A stretch of 64,000 nucleotides of DNA from Rubrobacter marinus (GCF_011492965.1 NZ_CP045121.1:806001-870000); one strand, 5' to 3'; shown: positions 26,408 through 34,513, counted from the stretch's first letter. The notes: generated by a model not told the origin, from the sequence alone. Made by a program: numbers and translations.

Positions 26408-27877
26408 ATGATCGAGACGAACCTTGCTGAGAAGCTCTTCGTGGGCGGCGAGTGGGTCGGGGAGGCCTCGAACGGCGAGACCTTCGACGTCCTGAACCCC
26501 GCCACCGGCGAGGCCATCGCCACCCTGCCCGACGGCGGACGCGAGGAGATGCAGAAGGCCATAGACGCCGCGGCGGCCGCCCAGGAGGAGTGGGGGAAGA
26601 CCACCGCCCAGTACCGCGCCGGCATCCTGCGCGGGGCCGTCGCCATGATGCACGAGCGCAAGGAGCACCTCGCGCGCGTGATGACGCTGGAGCAGGGGAA
26701 GCCCCTGGCCGAGTCGAGGGGCGAGATCGGCTACGCCGCCTCGTTCCTGGAGTGGTTCGCCGAGGAGGGGCGACGGATCTACGGGCAGACGATCCCGGCC
26801 GCCTTCCCCGGCAAGCGCATCATGGTCCTCAAGCGCCCGGTCGGGGTGACGGCGGCGATCACGCCGTGGAACTTCCCGAGCGCCATGATCACGCGCAAGC
26901 TCGGCCCCGCGCTCGCGGCCGGCTGCACGATGGTCATAAAGCCCTCCGAGCTCACCCCGCTCTCCGCGCTCGAGCTCGCGAGGATCTTCGAGGAGGCCGG
27001 GCTGCCCGCGGGCGTCCTCTCCGTCGTCTGCGGCATGGACCCCGCCTCCCTTACCGCCGCGATCATGGAGGACGTCCGCGTCCGCAAGCTCTCCTTCACC
27101 GGCTCGACGGAGGTCGGCAAGCTCCTGATGCGCCAGGCCGCCGACACGGTGAAGCGCCTCAGCCTCGAGCTCGGCGGCCACGCCCCGTTCGTCGTCTTCG
27201 AGGACGCCGACCTCGACGCGGCGGTGGAGGGCGCCGTGGCCTCGAAGATGCGCAACATGGGCCAGACCTGCGTCGCTGCGAACCGCATCTACGTCCAGAG
27301 CGGCGTCGTCGACGAGTTCACGCGGAGGCTCGCCGCCCGGCTCGGCGAGATGAAGGTGGGGGACGGGTTCGAGGAGGGGGTCGAGGTCGGGCCCCTGATC
27401 GAGCCGAAAGCCCTCGAGAAGGTCGAGCGCCACGTCGCCGACGCGAGGGAGAAGGGCGCCACGGTCCTCCTCGGCGGCGAGAGGCCAAACGGGGCCTCCG
27501 GCACGAACGGCGGCGGCACCTTCTACAAGCCGACCATCCTCACGGGCGCGGACGACTCGATGCTCGTGGCGAACGAGGAGACGTTCGGACCCGTAGCGGC
27601 GATCCTGCCGTTCGAGACGGAGGAGGAGGTGGTCGGCCGGGCGAACGACACGGACTACGGCCTCGCCGCCTACTACTACACCCGCGACATCGGCCGGGTG
27701 ATGCGCCTCGCCGAGAGCCTCGAGTACGGCATCCTCGGGGCGAACGACGGGATGCCCTCCACCGCCCAGGCCCCGTTCGGCGGCGTGAAGGAGTCGGGCT
27801 TCGGGCGCGAGGGCGGCCCGCAGGGCATAGACGAGTACGTGGACGTAAAGTACGTCTCTCTGGGCGGCATAAACTAG
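26408..27877 (+). CDS. gabD: NAD(P)-dependent succinate-semialdehyde dehydrogenase family
   Basis: The 489-residue ALDH has EKLFVGGEWVGEAS at the N-terminus, VTAAITPWNFPSAMITRKLG, KLSFTGSTEVGKLL, LELGGHAPFVVFEDADLDAA and the catalytic Cys in RNMGQTCVAANRIYV. FGGVKESGFGREGGPQGIDE is the C-terminal GabD mark. ATG 26408 has GGAGGAGA upstream. It oxidises succinate semialdehyde to succinate; in this run it may also act on 4-aminobutanal, since no second dehydrogenase is present. The next gene, gabT, starts 21 bases on. Confidence 0.9.
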   Translation: MIETNLAEKLFVGGEWVGEASNGETFDVLNPATGEAIATLPDGGREEMQKAIDAAAAAQEEWGKTTAQYRAGILRGAVAMMHERKEHLARVMTLEQGKPLAESRGEIGYAASFLEWFAEEGRRIYGQTIPAAFPGKRIMVLKRPVGVTAAITPWNFPSAMITRKLGPALAAGCTMVIKPSELTPLSALELARIFEEAGLPAGVLSVVCGMDPASLTAAIMEDVRVRKLSFTGSTEVGKLLMRQAADTVKRLSLELGGHAPFVVFEDADLDAAVEGAVASKMRNMGQTCVAANRIYVQSGVVDEFTRRLAARLGEMKVGDGFEEGVEVGPLIEPKALEKVERHVADAREKGATVLLGGERPNGASGTNGGGTFYKPTILTGADDSMLVANEETFGPVAAILPFETEEEVVGRANDTDYGLAAYYYTRDIGRVMRLAESLEYGILGANDGMPSTAQAPFGGVKESGFGREGGPQGIDEYVDVKYVSLGGIN

Positions 27878-27898
27878 GGAGCTAGGAGGCACGAGCGT

Positions 27899-29287
27899 AT
27901 GCTAGGTTCGAGCAGGATAAAGACGGAGATACCCGGGCCCAGGAGCAGGGCCCTGATGGAGCGGCGAAGGGGCGCGGTCTCGGCGGGCGTCCTGAGCGGG
28001 ACCCCGATCTTCGTCGAGGAGGCGCACGGCGCCCTCCTGACGGACGTCGACGGGAACACGTTTATCGACTTCGCGGGCGGCATCGGCGTGATGAACGTCG
28101 GCCACACGTCCCCGCGCGTCATAGAAAGGGTCAAGGCGCAGGCCGAAGCGCTCACGCACACATGCTTCGCGGTGAACGCCTACGAGCCCTACGTCGAGCT
28201 CGCCGAGAAGCTCAACGCCCTCGTCCCCGGCGACGGGGAGAAGCGCTCGATGTTCGTCAACTCGGGGGCCGAGGCGGTGGAGAACGCCGTCAAGACCGCT
28301 CGCCACTACACGGGGCGCGACGCCGTCCTCGTCTTCGAGAACGCCTTCCACGGGCGCACCCTCCTGACGGCGTCGATGACGAGCAAGATCGACCCTTACA
28401 AGAAGGGCTTCGGGCCGTTCGCCCCGGAGATCTACCGGGTCCCCGCCCCCTACGCCTACCGCTGCCCGGCCTACCAGGACTGCTCCGGCGGCTGCCGCGG
28501 CACCTGCCTGGACTTCGTAGACCGGGCGTTTATCGGCCTCGTCGACCCGAAGAACCTCGCCGCGATAGTCGTCGAGCCGATCAGCGGCGAGGGCGGCTTT
28601 ATCCCGTTCCCGGACTTCTACCTCAGGCGCCTGCGCGAGCTCTGCGACGAGCACGGCATCGTCCTGATCGTGGACGAGGTCCAGTCCGGCTTCGGCCGCA
28701 CGGGCAAGATGTTCGCCATCGAGCACTCCCCCGGCGTCATCCCGGACATCGTGACGACCGCCAAGAGCATGGCCGGCGGCCTGCCCCTGGGCGGCGTGAC
28801 CGGGAAGGCCGAGATCATGGACGCCGTCCACCCCGGCGGCCTCGGCACGACCTTCGGCGGCAACCCGCTCGCCGTCTCGGCCGCCCTCGGCGTCCTCGAG
28901 ACCTTCGAGGAGGAGAACCTCCTCGGAAAGGCCGAGAAGCTCGGCGAGCGCGTCACCGCCGCGATGGAGGAGATTAGGGGCAGGCACGAGACCGTCGGCG
29001 ACGTCCGCGGCCTTGGCGCCATGAACGCGATGGAGCTCGTCTCCGACCGCGAGAGTAGGAAGCCCGACAAGGCCCGCACCGCCAAGGTGGTCGAGAACGC
29101 CCTCAAGGAGGGCCTCATGCTCATGACCGCGGGTCAGTACGGGAACGTCATCCGGACCCTCATGCCCCTCGTCATCTCCGACGAGGAGCTCGAGGAGGGC
29201 CTCGCCATCCTCGACCGCGCCATGACCGCCTCCGAGGAGACCGCCGAAGGCCCCCGCCAGGAGAAGCGCGGCGTCGGCACCACCTGA
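27899..29287 (+). CDS. gabT: 4-aminobutyrate aminotransferase
   Basis: The 462-residue class III aminotransferase has FIDFAGGIGVMNVGHTSPRV, FVNSGAEAVENAVKTARHYT, FENAFHGRTLLTASMT, VDEVQSGFGRTGKMFAIEHS and the PLP lysine in TTAKSMAGGLPLGGVTG, all typical of GabT. It moves the amino group of GABA to 2-oxoglutarate, giving succinate semialdehyde for the preceding enzyme. ATG 27899 follows GCTAGGAGGCACGAGCGT. It is the last gene before a strong terminator. Confidence 0.92.
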   Translation: MLGSSRIKTEIPGPRSRALMERRRGAVSAGVLSGTPIFVEEAHGALLTDVDGNTFIDFAGGIGVMNVGHTSPRVIERVKAQAEALTHTCFAVNAYEPYVELAEKLNALVPGDGEKRSMFVNSGAEAVENAVKTARHYTGRDAVLVFENAFHGRTLLTASMTSKIDPYKKGFGPFAPEIYRVPAPYAYRCPAYQDCSGGCRGTCLDFVDRAFIGLVDPKNLAAIVVEPISGEGGFIPFPDFYLRRLRELCDEHGIVLIVDEVQSGFGRTGKMFAIEHSPGVIPDIVTTAKSMAGGLPLGGVTGKAEIMDAVHPGGLGTTFGGNPLAVSAALGVLETFEEENLLGKAEKLGERVTAAMEEIRGRHETVGDVRGLGAMNAMELVSDRESRKPDKARTAKVVENALKEGLMLMTAGQYGNVIRTLMPLVISDEELEEGLAILDRAMTASEETAEGPRQEKRGVGTT

Positions 29288-29313
29288 GGCAGACCAAACC
29301 CGAGAACGGAGAA

Positions 29314-29343
29314 GGAGGGCCGGGGCGAAAACCCCGGCCCTCC
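29314..29343 (+). terminator. Terminator of the ald-gabT run
   Basis: GGAGGGCCGGGG (29314-29325), loop CGAAAA, CCCCGGCCCTCC (29332-29343). It is a symmetric stem that could also serve the convergent gene. Confidence 0.75.
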
Positions 29344-29363
29344 CTCGTTAGACCCGGTCTGGT

Positions 29364-29879
29364 TTACCGGTCGCTCTGGATCCTCTGCTCGATCTGCGCC
29401 AGAAGCCCCTTGCGGTTCTTGTGCTCCATCTCGTAGGCCCGAACCTTCTTGAGCTCGTCCAGCGAGAGCCCGTCCAGCTTCTCTATAACCTGCGCGCTCG
29501 AGAGCCGGGCGTAGCCCGGAATCGGGAAAGGTACGTCCACCGGCGCCGCGACCGCCTCACGCGCCGCTACGTTGCCGGCACCACCGACGGACCGCACCGG
29601 CGAGAGCACGAGCCCCCAGTAAGCGCGCATCGCGCCCTCCGTAAGCCGCTGCAACACCTCGCGCTGCTCCTCGGCCTGCTCGAAAAGCTCCTGCGCCAGC
29701 GCAAGGTTCGCCTCGGTCTGACGCCTGGCCTCCTGCACGCCCACCTCGAAGAAGCGCTGGAAGAACCCCAGGTTCCTCTCCTGGTAGCCTATCGTCTGCT
29801 CGCCGAGCTGCCGATAGGACTCCGCGGTCTCACCCGCCAGAGCCTGGATCATACGATTAGCGTCATAAATACCGTTCAT
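29364..29879 (-). CDS. Phasin-like coiled-coil protein of unknown function
   Basis: ATG 29879 has AAGGAG six bases upstream, giving 171 residues. Residues 1-90 are long amphipathic helices rich in Glu, Gln and Ala (RNLGFFQRFFEVGVQEARRQ, LAQELFEQAEEQREVLQRL), like polyhydroxyalkanoate phasins. After a Pro/Val linker, the tail has YARLSSAQVIEKLDGLSLDE then YEMEHKNRKGLLAQIEQRI, a helical motif seen at the end of several actinobacterial surface or granule proteins. No PHA synthase is in the window. Granule association is a guess. A leftward -10 TATACT sits about 35 bases upstream in an A/T-rich patch. Confidence 0.6.
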   Translation of the reverse strand: MNGIYDANRMIQALAGETAESYRQLGEQTIGYQERNLGFFQRFFEVGVQEARRQTEANLALAQELFEQAEEQREVLQRLTEGAMRAYWGLVLSPVRSVGGAGNVAAREAVAAPVDVPFPIPGYARLSSAQVIEKLDGLSLDELKKVRAYEMEHKNRKGLLAQIEQRIQSDR

Positions 29880-29956
29880 TGCAACTCCTTGCCGACTTCT
29901 AACTGCTATATGCAGTATACACATATATGATGAATTATAAACATGGGCAGGGGCCT

Positions 29957-30018
29957 TGCACCTAAAGTCGCTCTAAGGACGTACTTTTGGTGCAGGCGGC
30001 GGTTCTGCACCAAAAGTC
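29957..30018. repeat. Three copies of a 12-13 bp motif, two as a perfect inverted repeat
   Basis: TGCACCTAAAGTC (29957-29969) and TGCACCAAAAGTC (30006-30018) are direct copies; ACTTTTGGTGCAG (29983-29995) is inverted. The last two form a perfect 13-bp inverted repeat with a nine-base loop (29983-30017). No known family of site is recognised; operator or recombination site are both possible. Confidence 0.6.
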
Positions 30019-30043
30019 CCGGTAGGTGTTCGGGGCACGGAAA

Positions 30044-30067
30044 AGGGCGGGGAAGGCCCCCCGCCCT
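30044..30067 (-). terminator. Leftward terminator of small-protein operon
   Basis: AGGGCGGGG (30044-30052) pairs with CCCCGCCCT (30059-30067). Read leftward the stem is followed by TTTTCC. It lies about 70 bases past the zinc-ribbon stop codon. Confidence 0.65.
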
Positions 30068-30135
30068 ACCGTTCCAGCCGCGCCGTGACTCACCATAACT
30101 CGACTCGCCAGATCGCGCCTTGCCTAACCGTAATT

Positions 30136-30330
30136 CTAACGCACCCCGACCGCCCTAGAGCCGCAGTTGGGGCTCGTCGCGCCGGTGTCGGCTTCGGGCA
30201 CCCAGCCAACCGGACCGGGAACGTCGGACAGAACGATCTCCGCATGCCACGCCGGGGCCACGAACTGATGCCCGCAGTTGTTGCAGTTCAGGTTCGCCCG
30301 CCTCTTCTCCCTCTTGGGCGTCCTTGGCAT
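30136..30330 (-). CDS. Small zinc-ribbon-like protein
   Basis: A 64-residue basic protein starting at ATG 30330, one base after the stop of the preceding gene, so translation is probably coupled. CNNCGHQF gives one CxxC knuckle; the second is TSPNCGSRAV, where the first cysteine of the usual CPxCG pair is replaced by Ser or Pro, so metal binding may be incomplete. Similar small ribbons are common on plasmids and integrated elements. Function unknown. Confidence 0.6.
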   Translation of the reverse strand: MPRTPKREKRRANLNCNNCGHQFVAPAWHAEIVLSDVPGPVGWVPEADTGATSPNCGSRAVGVR

Positions 30331-30331
30331 C

Positions 30332-30502
30332 TTACGAGGACTCTTCTTCCTGCTGGCGTTTCTTCTCCCACCGAGCCTTAGCCGCCCTGCGCGCCGACTC
30401 CGACCTCTCTTCGGGCGTCATCTTCGCGGCGCGGGCGGGACCGCCCTTCTTGCCGCCTCGCCTGCCGAGTTCCACCGCCGCCGGGTTCTTCTCCTCGCTC
30501 AT
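30332..30502 (-). CDS. KGG-type small basic protein
   Basis: ATG 30502 opens 57 codons (56 residues). The sequence NPAAVELGRRGGKKGGPARA followed by KMTPEERSESARRAAKARW is a recurrent small-protein pattern with a GG-KKGG core and an AAKARW end, often annotated histone-like or of unknown function and frequent on mobile DNA. A nucleic-acid-binding role is an inference from charge. It sits in a three-gene leftward operon with the HicB-like and zinc-ribbon genes. Confidence 0.65.
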   Translation of the reverse strand: MSEEKNPAAVELGRRGGKKGGPARAAKMTPEERSESARRAAKARWEKKRQQEEESS

Positions 30503-30540
30503 GTAGCAATCTTATCGTGAGCGGTCGGGCATCACAACGT

Positions 30541-30732
30541 CTAATCCCCCGACGTCCCCTCGATGGCCTTTAGCGAGGGCCGCGCCTCCATTTCGGCGTG
30601 CTTCCTTACAGCCTCTCGGTACTTTCTTTCGGCCTCTTCAGCGGTGTCACCGTGGACTGCCCAGCCTCTGCCAAGGGCGGCCCAGCCGTTCTTGACGCGC
30701 CGTATGTCCAACGTAGCTTGCTCGGCTTCCAT
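30541..30732 (-). CDS. HicB-like small protein without HicA partner
   Basis: The 63-residue product has VKNGWAALGRGWAVHGDTAE followed by EAERKYREAVRKHAEME, close to the partial RNase H-like fold of HicB antitoxins (strand, turn, GxTxEEA helix). No HicA toxin or DNA-binding tail is present. The start ATG 30732 follows AAGGAGAGTTGCG. It is the first gene of the leftward operon ending at 30,044. Family assignment is tentative. Confidence 0.5.
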   Translation of the reverse strand: MEAEQATLDIRRVKNGWAALGRGWAVHGDTAEEAERKYREAVRKHAEMEARPSLKAIEGTSGD

Positions 30733-30771
30733 CGCAACTCTCCTTTCGTCGCGAATAGTCTCTCATTTTTG

Positions 30772-30791
30772 CCTGCAAAAAACAACTTTTT
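30772..30791. repeat. Copy 1 of CCTGCAAAA-N5-CTTTTT repeat
   Basis: CCTGCAAAA, five bases, CTTTTT. An identical 9-5-6 arrangement recurs at 31,931. Copy 1 overlaps TTTTTGC-CT-GCAAAAA and AAAAAA-CAAC-TTTTTT palindromes. It lies between divergent genes and may hold their promoters. Confidence 0.5.
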
Positions 30792-30962
30792 TCGCTGGTC
30801 GAGGTGTCCGCTCGTCCGTGTGTGCCGCGTCCCGCCGTTCATGTGCCGTCGTACGACCAGCTTCTGCCGTGCCTTCACAAGAAAATGTCCGTCTACGCCT
30901 TGCGCACGGCACATGGACCATGTAAGCTCTGCACACGTGGACGAACAGAGAGGATGACGGGC

Positions 30963-31763
30963 ATGGAAGAGGCGAATCAGCGTATGCCGTACGCCCCGGC
31001 GTCGGGGGTCTTGACGGTGGTAAGGCGCTACCGGGAGCGCGGCCTGCCGCTCCCCATGAACAACAAGGCTCTGCAGCAGGTCGGTGTCTCGGAAGGCAAC
31101 GCGCCGCGCACGCTTCAGGCGCTCAAGATTCTCGGGCTGATCGACGAAGAGGGGGGCGTGACGGACGCCTTCAAGCGGGTGCAACGGGCCAACACCGCCG
31201 AGTACCCCGCCACCTTAGCGGAGATCGTTCGCAGCGCCTACCACACGATCTTCACCATCGTCGATCCTGCTCAAGACGATCTCACCGCCGTCAACGACGC
31301 TTTCCGGTGGTATGAGCCTTCGGGCCAACGGCAAAGGATGGTGAAGCTGTTCCTGAGCCTCTGCGACGAAGCGGGCCTGATACCCGAAGAGAACCGCGAG
31401 GCCCTTCAGATGACCCAGCAGCAGGGCACCCGCCGTCGGCAGCCGCCGCGCCGATCCTCGGGTCAGCAGCGGGCGCAGAAGAACCCGCAGCCCAAGAAGG
31501 CCAGCACGCCGCCCGATCCGACTCCCGCCGATGAGGAGCTACCGCGCCGGGAAGCCGAAAGCGGTACGCCGGATTACCGCCCCATTACCGTGCTGATCCA
31601 GCAACTCCCGAAGGGCGGGAGATGGACGAAGAGGCGGCGGGACCTGTGGGTACGGGCGATGGTCGCCACCGTCGATCTAGCGGTGGAGATCGAGGAACCG
31701 GAAGAGGTACTCGATGGGGAGGTGATGCCGGAAGACGACCAGCTGGAGTTGGAATCGTACTAA
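30963..31763 (+). CDS. DUF5343-domain protein
   Basis: ATG 30963 has GAGAGG nine bases upstream, giving 266 residues. Residues 8-150 follow the DUF5343 pattern: MPYAPASGVLTVVRRYRERG, a winged-helix-like LQALKILGLIDEEGGVTDAF, and a C-terminal part ending LFLSLCDEAGLIPEE. A Gln/Arg/Pro-rich linker (about 155-205) leads to YRPITVLIQQLPKGGRWTKR and an acidic end. The domain is found in accessory genes next to restriction or mobile elements. Function unknown; DNA binding is likely. Confidence 0.7.
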   Translation: MEEANQRMPYAPASGVLTVVRRYRERGLPLPMNNKALQQVGVSEGNAPRTLQALKILGLIDEEGGVTDAFKRVQRANTAEYPATLAEIVRSAYHTIFTIVDPAQDDLTAVNDAFRWYEPSGQRQRMVKLFLSLCDEAGLIPEENREALQMTQQQGTRRRQPPRRSSGQQRAQKNPQPKKASTPPDPTPADEELPRREAESGTPDYRPITVLIQQLPKGGRWTKRRRDLWVRAMVATVDLAVEIEEPEEVLDGEVMPEDDQLELESY

Positions 31764-31769
31764 GAGATC

Positions 31770-31807
31770 GACGGGGCGGCCCACTGCCAAGTAGAAACCG
31801 CCCCGTC
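31770..31807 (+). terminator. Terminator of DUF5343 gene
   Basis: GACGGGGCGG (31770-31779) pairs with CCGCCCCGTC (31798-31807) across an 18-base loop, starting seven bases after the stop codon. Confidence 0.55.
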
Positions 31808-31814
31808 TCCCCAA

Positions 31815-31886
31815 GGCCCCGTGACACGAATGGCTAGGTACTCTCTCGCACAGAGTTTTATGCCGGTTCGAATCCGGCCGAGGCCT
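31815..31886 (+). tRNA. tRNA-like sequence, anticodon CGC, with degenerate D arm
   Basis: GGCCCCG (31815-31821) pairs with CGAGGCC (31879-31885) except one C-A. The anticodon stem ACTCT/AGAGT encloses CTCGCAC, giving T33 and anticodon CGC (Ala). A five-base variable loop leads to a perfect T arm GCCGG-TTCGAAT-CCGGC. The D arm between 31,824 and 31,839 has GG but no four-base stem, and no CCA is encoded. This may be a decayed or element-borne tRNA. Confidence 0.35.
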
Positions 31887-31930
31887 CTTGTTTCATTGTA
31901 CATCATTCCCGCCCGTCCCCCGCAATATTT

Positions 31931-31950
31931 CCTGCAAAACTATACTTTTT
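31931..31950. repeat. Copy 2 of CCTGCAAAA-N5-CTTTTT repeat
   Basis: Same 9-5-6 arrangement and orientation as 30,772-30,791, 1.16 kb apart, bracketing the DUF5343 gene and tRNA-like sequence. It lies 40 bases before the transposase fragment. Confidence 0.5.
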
Positions 31951-31989
31951 CTTCGTTGTTATGCGTGACAGATCACGTATACTTACTCT

Positions 31990-32286
31990 ATGATAGAGAG
32001 CCGGGATTGGACCGCCTACAACGCAGCGCAGAGCGAGGAAAAGGCGCGCTTTTCGGTCCTCTTAGCCGATCTTTGCAAGGGCGTTCCCGAACCCGAGCAG
32101 GTCATGGGCCGTCCCCGGCTACCGCTCTCGGATATGGTCTTCGCCGCCGCGTTCAAGGTCTACGTCGTCTTCTCTTCCAGGCGCTTCACCACCGACCTGT
32201 ACGAAGCCTACGCGGATAGGCACATCGGGAGCACCCCACATTCCAACTCCGTCTGCCGCTACCTCTTCGATTTGCGACTCGCCTGA
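31990..32286 (+). pseudogene. Transposase N-terminal fragment
   Basis: The 98-residue product has MGRPRLPLSDMVFAAAFKVY, RRFTTDLYEAYADRHIG and TPHSNSVCRYLFD, the N-terminal helical region of a DDE transposase family. The catalytic DDE domain is absent; the frame stops at 32,286 and nothing downstream continues it. No terminal inverted repeats were found. It is a relic that supports insertion activity here. Confidence 0.7.
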
Positions 32287-32313
32287 TCTACTGCTTCGCG
32301 GGGCTCATAAGCA

Positions 32314-32691
32314 ATGATGTATGCTCGTCGTGCTTCTGCGGTTCGAGAAAGGCTGGTCTGGTTCGTGTTCGAGTATTTGCAGGGGGACGAGGGTTACGTG
32401 TTGCTCGGGAGGATGGAGGGGAACGTGCCCGGCTACCTCTCTTATAGCGCGGACGAGGGGGAGGTGGTCTGCGTGTTCCGCGGGGCCGCGGAGGCGGAGG
32501 AGTTCTACATGCACTGGCGCGCCAGGATCCCGGGTGAGGGATGGGGTGCGGTGCGGCCTTCGACGGAGGATCTGATCCGGGTGCTCGAGAACTTCGACCT
32601 CGTCTCCGTCAGCCCCAAGCCCAACCCGGGCGTCACCGAGTACCTCTACACGGTCGAGGACTTCGTCCGCACCTTGCGCGAGCCGCGTTAG
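32314..32691 (+). CDS. Conserved hypothetical acidic protein
   Basis: A 125-residue frame. From about residue 16 (LVWFVFEYLQGDEGYVLLGR) it looks like a compact soluble domain with YLSYSADEGEVVCVFRGAAE and a helical end. The composition is normal for the genome, unlike the patch before it. ATG 32314 has no ribosome site; a start nearer residue 14-18 is likely. I do not recognise the family. A start-proximal GAGAAAGG lies at 32343-32350. Confidence 0.55.
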   Translation: MMYARRASAVRERLVWFVFEYLQGDEGYVLLGRMEGNVPGYLSYSADEGEVVCVFRGAAEAEEFYMHWRARIPGEGWGAVRPSTEDLIRVLENFDLVSVSPKPNPGVTEYLYTVEDFVRTLREPR

Positions 32692-32746
32692 GGGGCGCCT
32701 TTCTTCTCCAACAGGAGTCTTTAACCACAAGATTTATGGGATAGAC

Positions 32747-34513
32747 TTGGCGGGCAATCCACGTGTGGGGGGACGATTGGAAACCTACAAATCTTCTAGA
32801 AAGACCGTCCCCGGCGGGGGGTTACCTCGCGGATCTTCGAGGGGACGGCGTAGGATACCCATCATCGTGGCCCTCCTCTGCGCCGTGCTCGCCGGGGCCG
32901 TCGCCCTGGACTACTGGAGCAACTCCGGCAGGATCTACAACGGCGTCTCCGTCGCGGGCGTGGACGTCGGCGGCAGGACCGCCGGCGAGGCCGAGGCGAT
33001 GGTCGAGGAGCGGATCGCCGAGAACGGCGACCGCATCCGGCTGAACGGGCCGGGGGACCTCGCGCTCAGCGCCCCCGAGCTCGGCGTCTCCTATGACGTC
33101 CCCGCCACCGTGGATCGGGCCTACGAGGTCGGGCGCGGCGGCAACGTCTTCGAGCGTCTGACGAGCCGGCTGCAGGCCGCTTACGGCTCCGCCGAGATCC
33201 CACCCGAGGTGACCTACGACCCCGAGCGCGTCGACGCCTCGGCCGAGGCCGTGGCGCAGCGGGTCGACCAGCAGCCCCGCGAGGCGACCGTCGCCGTGGA
33301 GGGGACCGAGGTCGTGGTCGAGGAGTCGCAGGAGGGCTACGGGCTGGACGTTCCGGCCACCGCCCAGAACGTCCGGGCCGCCGTCGAGGGGGCCAGCGGG
33401 GAGGCCGAGATGGTCGCCGGTACCATCGAGCCGACGATCGGCACGCCCGCCGCCGAGGCGGCCGCGGAGACGGCCCGGGAGGTGATGTCCGGGGACGTCT
33501 CGCTCACCGCCGGGGAAGAGGCCTGGACCCTGACGCCCGCCGAGATCGGCGGGGCGCTCGACTTCGCGCCGGAGGGCGCGGAGATCTCCGTGACCCTCGA
33601 CCGGGAGAGCCTCCGCGAGGCCGCCTCGGAGCCCGTAGAGGCGCTGACCGTCGAGCCGCGCGAGGCGGGCTACGAGCTGAACGGCGACCAGATCGTCGTG
33701 ACCGAGAGCCAGACCGGGAGGGCGGTCGACGAGGAGACGCTCTTCGCGGACCTCGAGGCCGGGCTCTTCGAGGGCAGGCGCGAGTACGAGGTCCCCGTCG
33801 TCACCGACGAGCCCGAGCTCACGACCGCCCGGGCCGAGGAGCTCAAGCCGACCGAGCTCTTGAGCCGGTACCGCACCGACTACTCGATCGTCGAGGACGA
33901 CGGGCAGCGCAAGGAGAACCTGGAGATTGCCTCCAACGCCGTGAACGGCAGGTTCGTGGCGCCCGGCGAGACCTTTTCGATGAACGAGAACATCTCCGGG
34001 CTCGACTACAACGCCACGAAGGTAATCATCGACGGCAAGGAGACCAAGGCCGACGGCGGCGGGCTCTGCCAGGTCACCTCGACCCTGTACATGGCCGTCA
34101 ACTACGCGGGGCTCGACGTCACCGAGCGCCACCCGCACATCTCGCAGCTCCCGTACATAAGGCCCGGCCTCGACGCCACGGTGTGGTTCGGCGACGAGAA
34201 CGGCGTCCCGCTGGACATGAAGTTCGAGAACACCTCCGACGGGTACGTGCTCATCCGCGAGTACGTCGCCGACGACGGCTTCATCTACGCCGAGGTCTAC
34301 GGCAAGCCGAGCGACACGCAGGTCGAGATGAGCTCCAGGCCGACGTACATGGAAGCGGACCGCTCGAAGTGGAACACCTACCAGAAGGTGACCAAGGACG
34401 GAGAGGTGATCTACGACGGCCTCCTCCACAAGGACACCTACGACCCCCTCGTGGACGAGAAGGGCAAGACCATCCCACCGCCCGACGTCTACGTCCCGCC
34501 CGTTAAGCAGTAA
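32747..34513 (+). CDS. VanW-family protein with peptidoglycan-binding-like repeats
   Basis: The product (588 residues from TTG 32747, or 578 from TTG 32777 after GGGGGGACGA) has one N-terminal membrane anchor (IPIIVALLCAVLAGAVALDY), two YoaR/PG_binding_4-like repeats (about 60-340; each has a GVSVAGVDVGG or NGDQIVVTES-type strand) and a VanW domain (about 390-510): RKENLEIASNAVNG, GETFSMNE, DGGGLCQVTSTLYMAVNYAG and ERHPHISQLPYIRPGLDAT. A beta-rich end follows. It is an extracellular cell-wall protein of unknown activity. A shorter homologue lies at 41,342. Confidence 0.85.
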   Translation: MAGNPRVGGRLETYKSSRKTVPGGGLPRGSSRGRRRIPIIVALLCAVLAGAVALDYWSNSGRIYNGVSVAGVDVGGRTAGEAEAMVEERIAENGDRIRLNGPGDLALSAPELGVSYDVPATVDRAYEVGRGGNVFERLTSRLQAAYGSAEIPPEVTYDPERVDASAEAVAQRVDQQPREATVAVEGTEVVVEESQEGYGLDVPATAQNVRAAVEGASGEAEMVAGTIEPTIGTPAAEAAAETAREVMSGDVSLTAGEEAWTLTPAEIGGALDFAPEGAEISVTLDRESLREAASEPVEALTVEPREAGYELNGDQIVVTESQTGRAVDEETLFADLEAGLFEGRREYEVPVVTDEPELTTARAEELKPTELLSRYRTDYSIVEDDGQRKENLEIASNAVNGRFVAPGETFSMNENISGLDYNATKVIIDGKETKADGGGLCQVTSTLYMAVNYAGLDVTERHPHISQLPYIRPGLDATVWFGDENGVPLDMKFENTSDGYVLIREYVADDGFIYAEVYGKPSDTQVEMSSRPTYMEADRSKWNTYQKVTKDGEVIYDGLLHKDTYDPLVDEKGKTIPPPDVYVPPVKQ

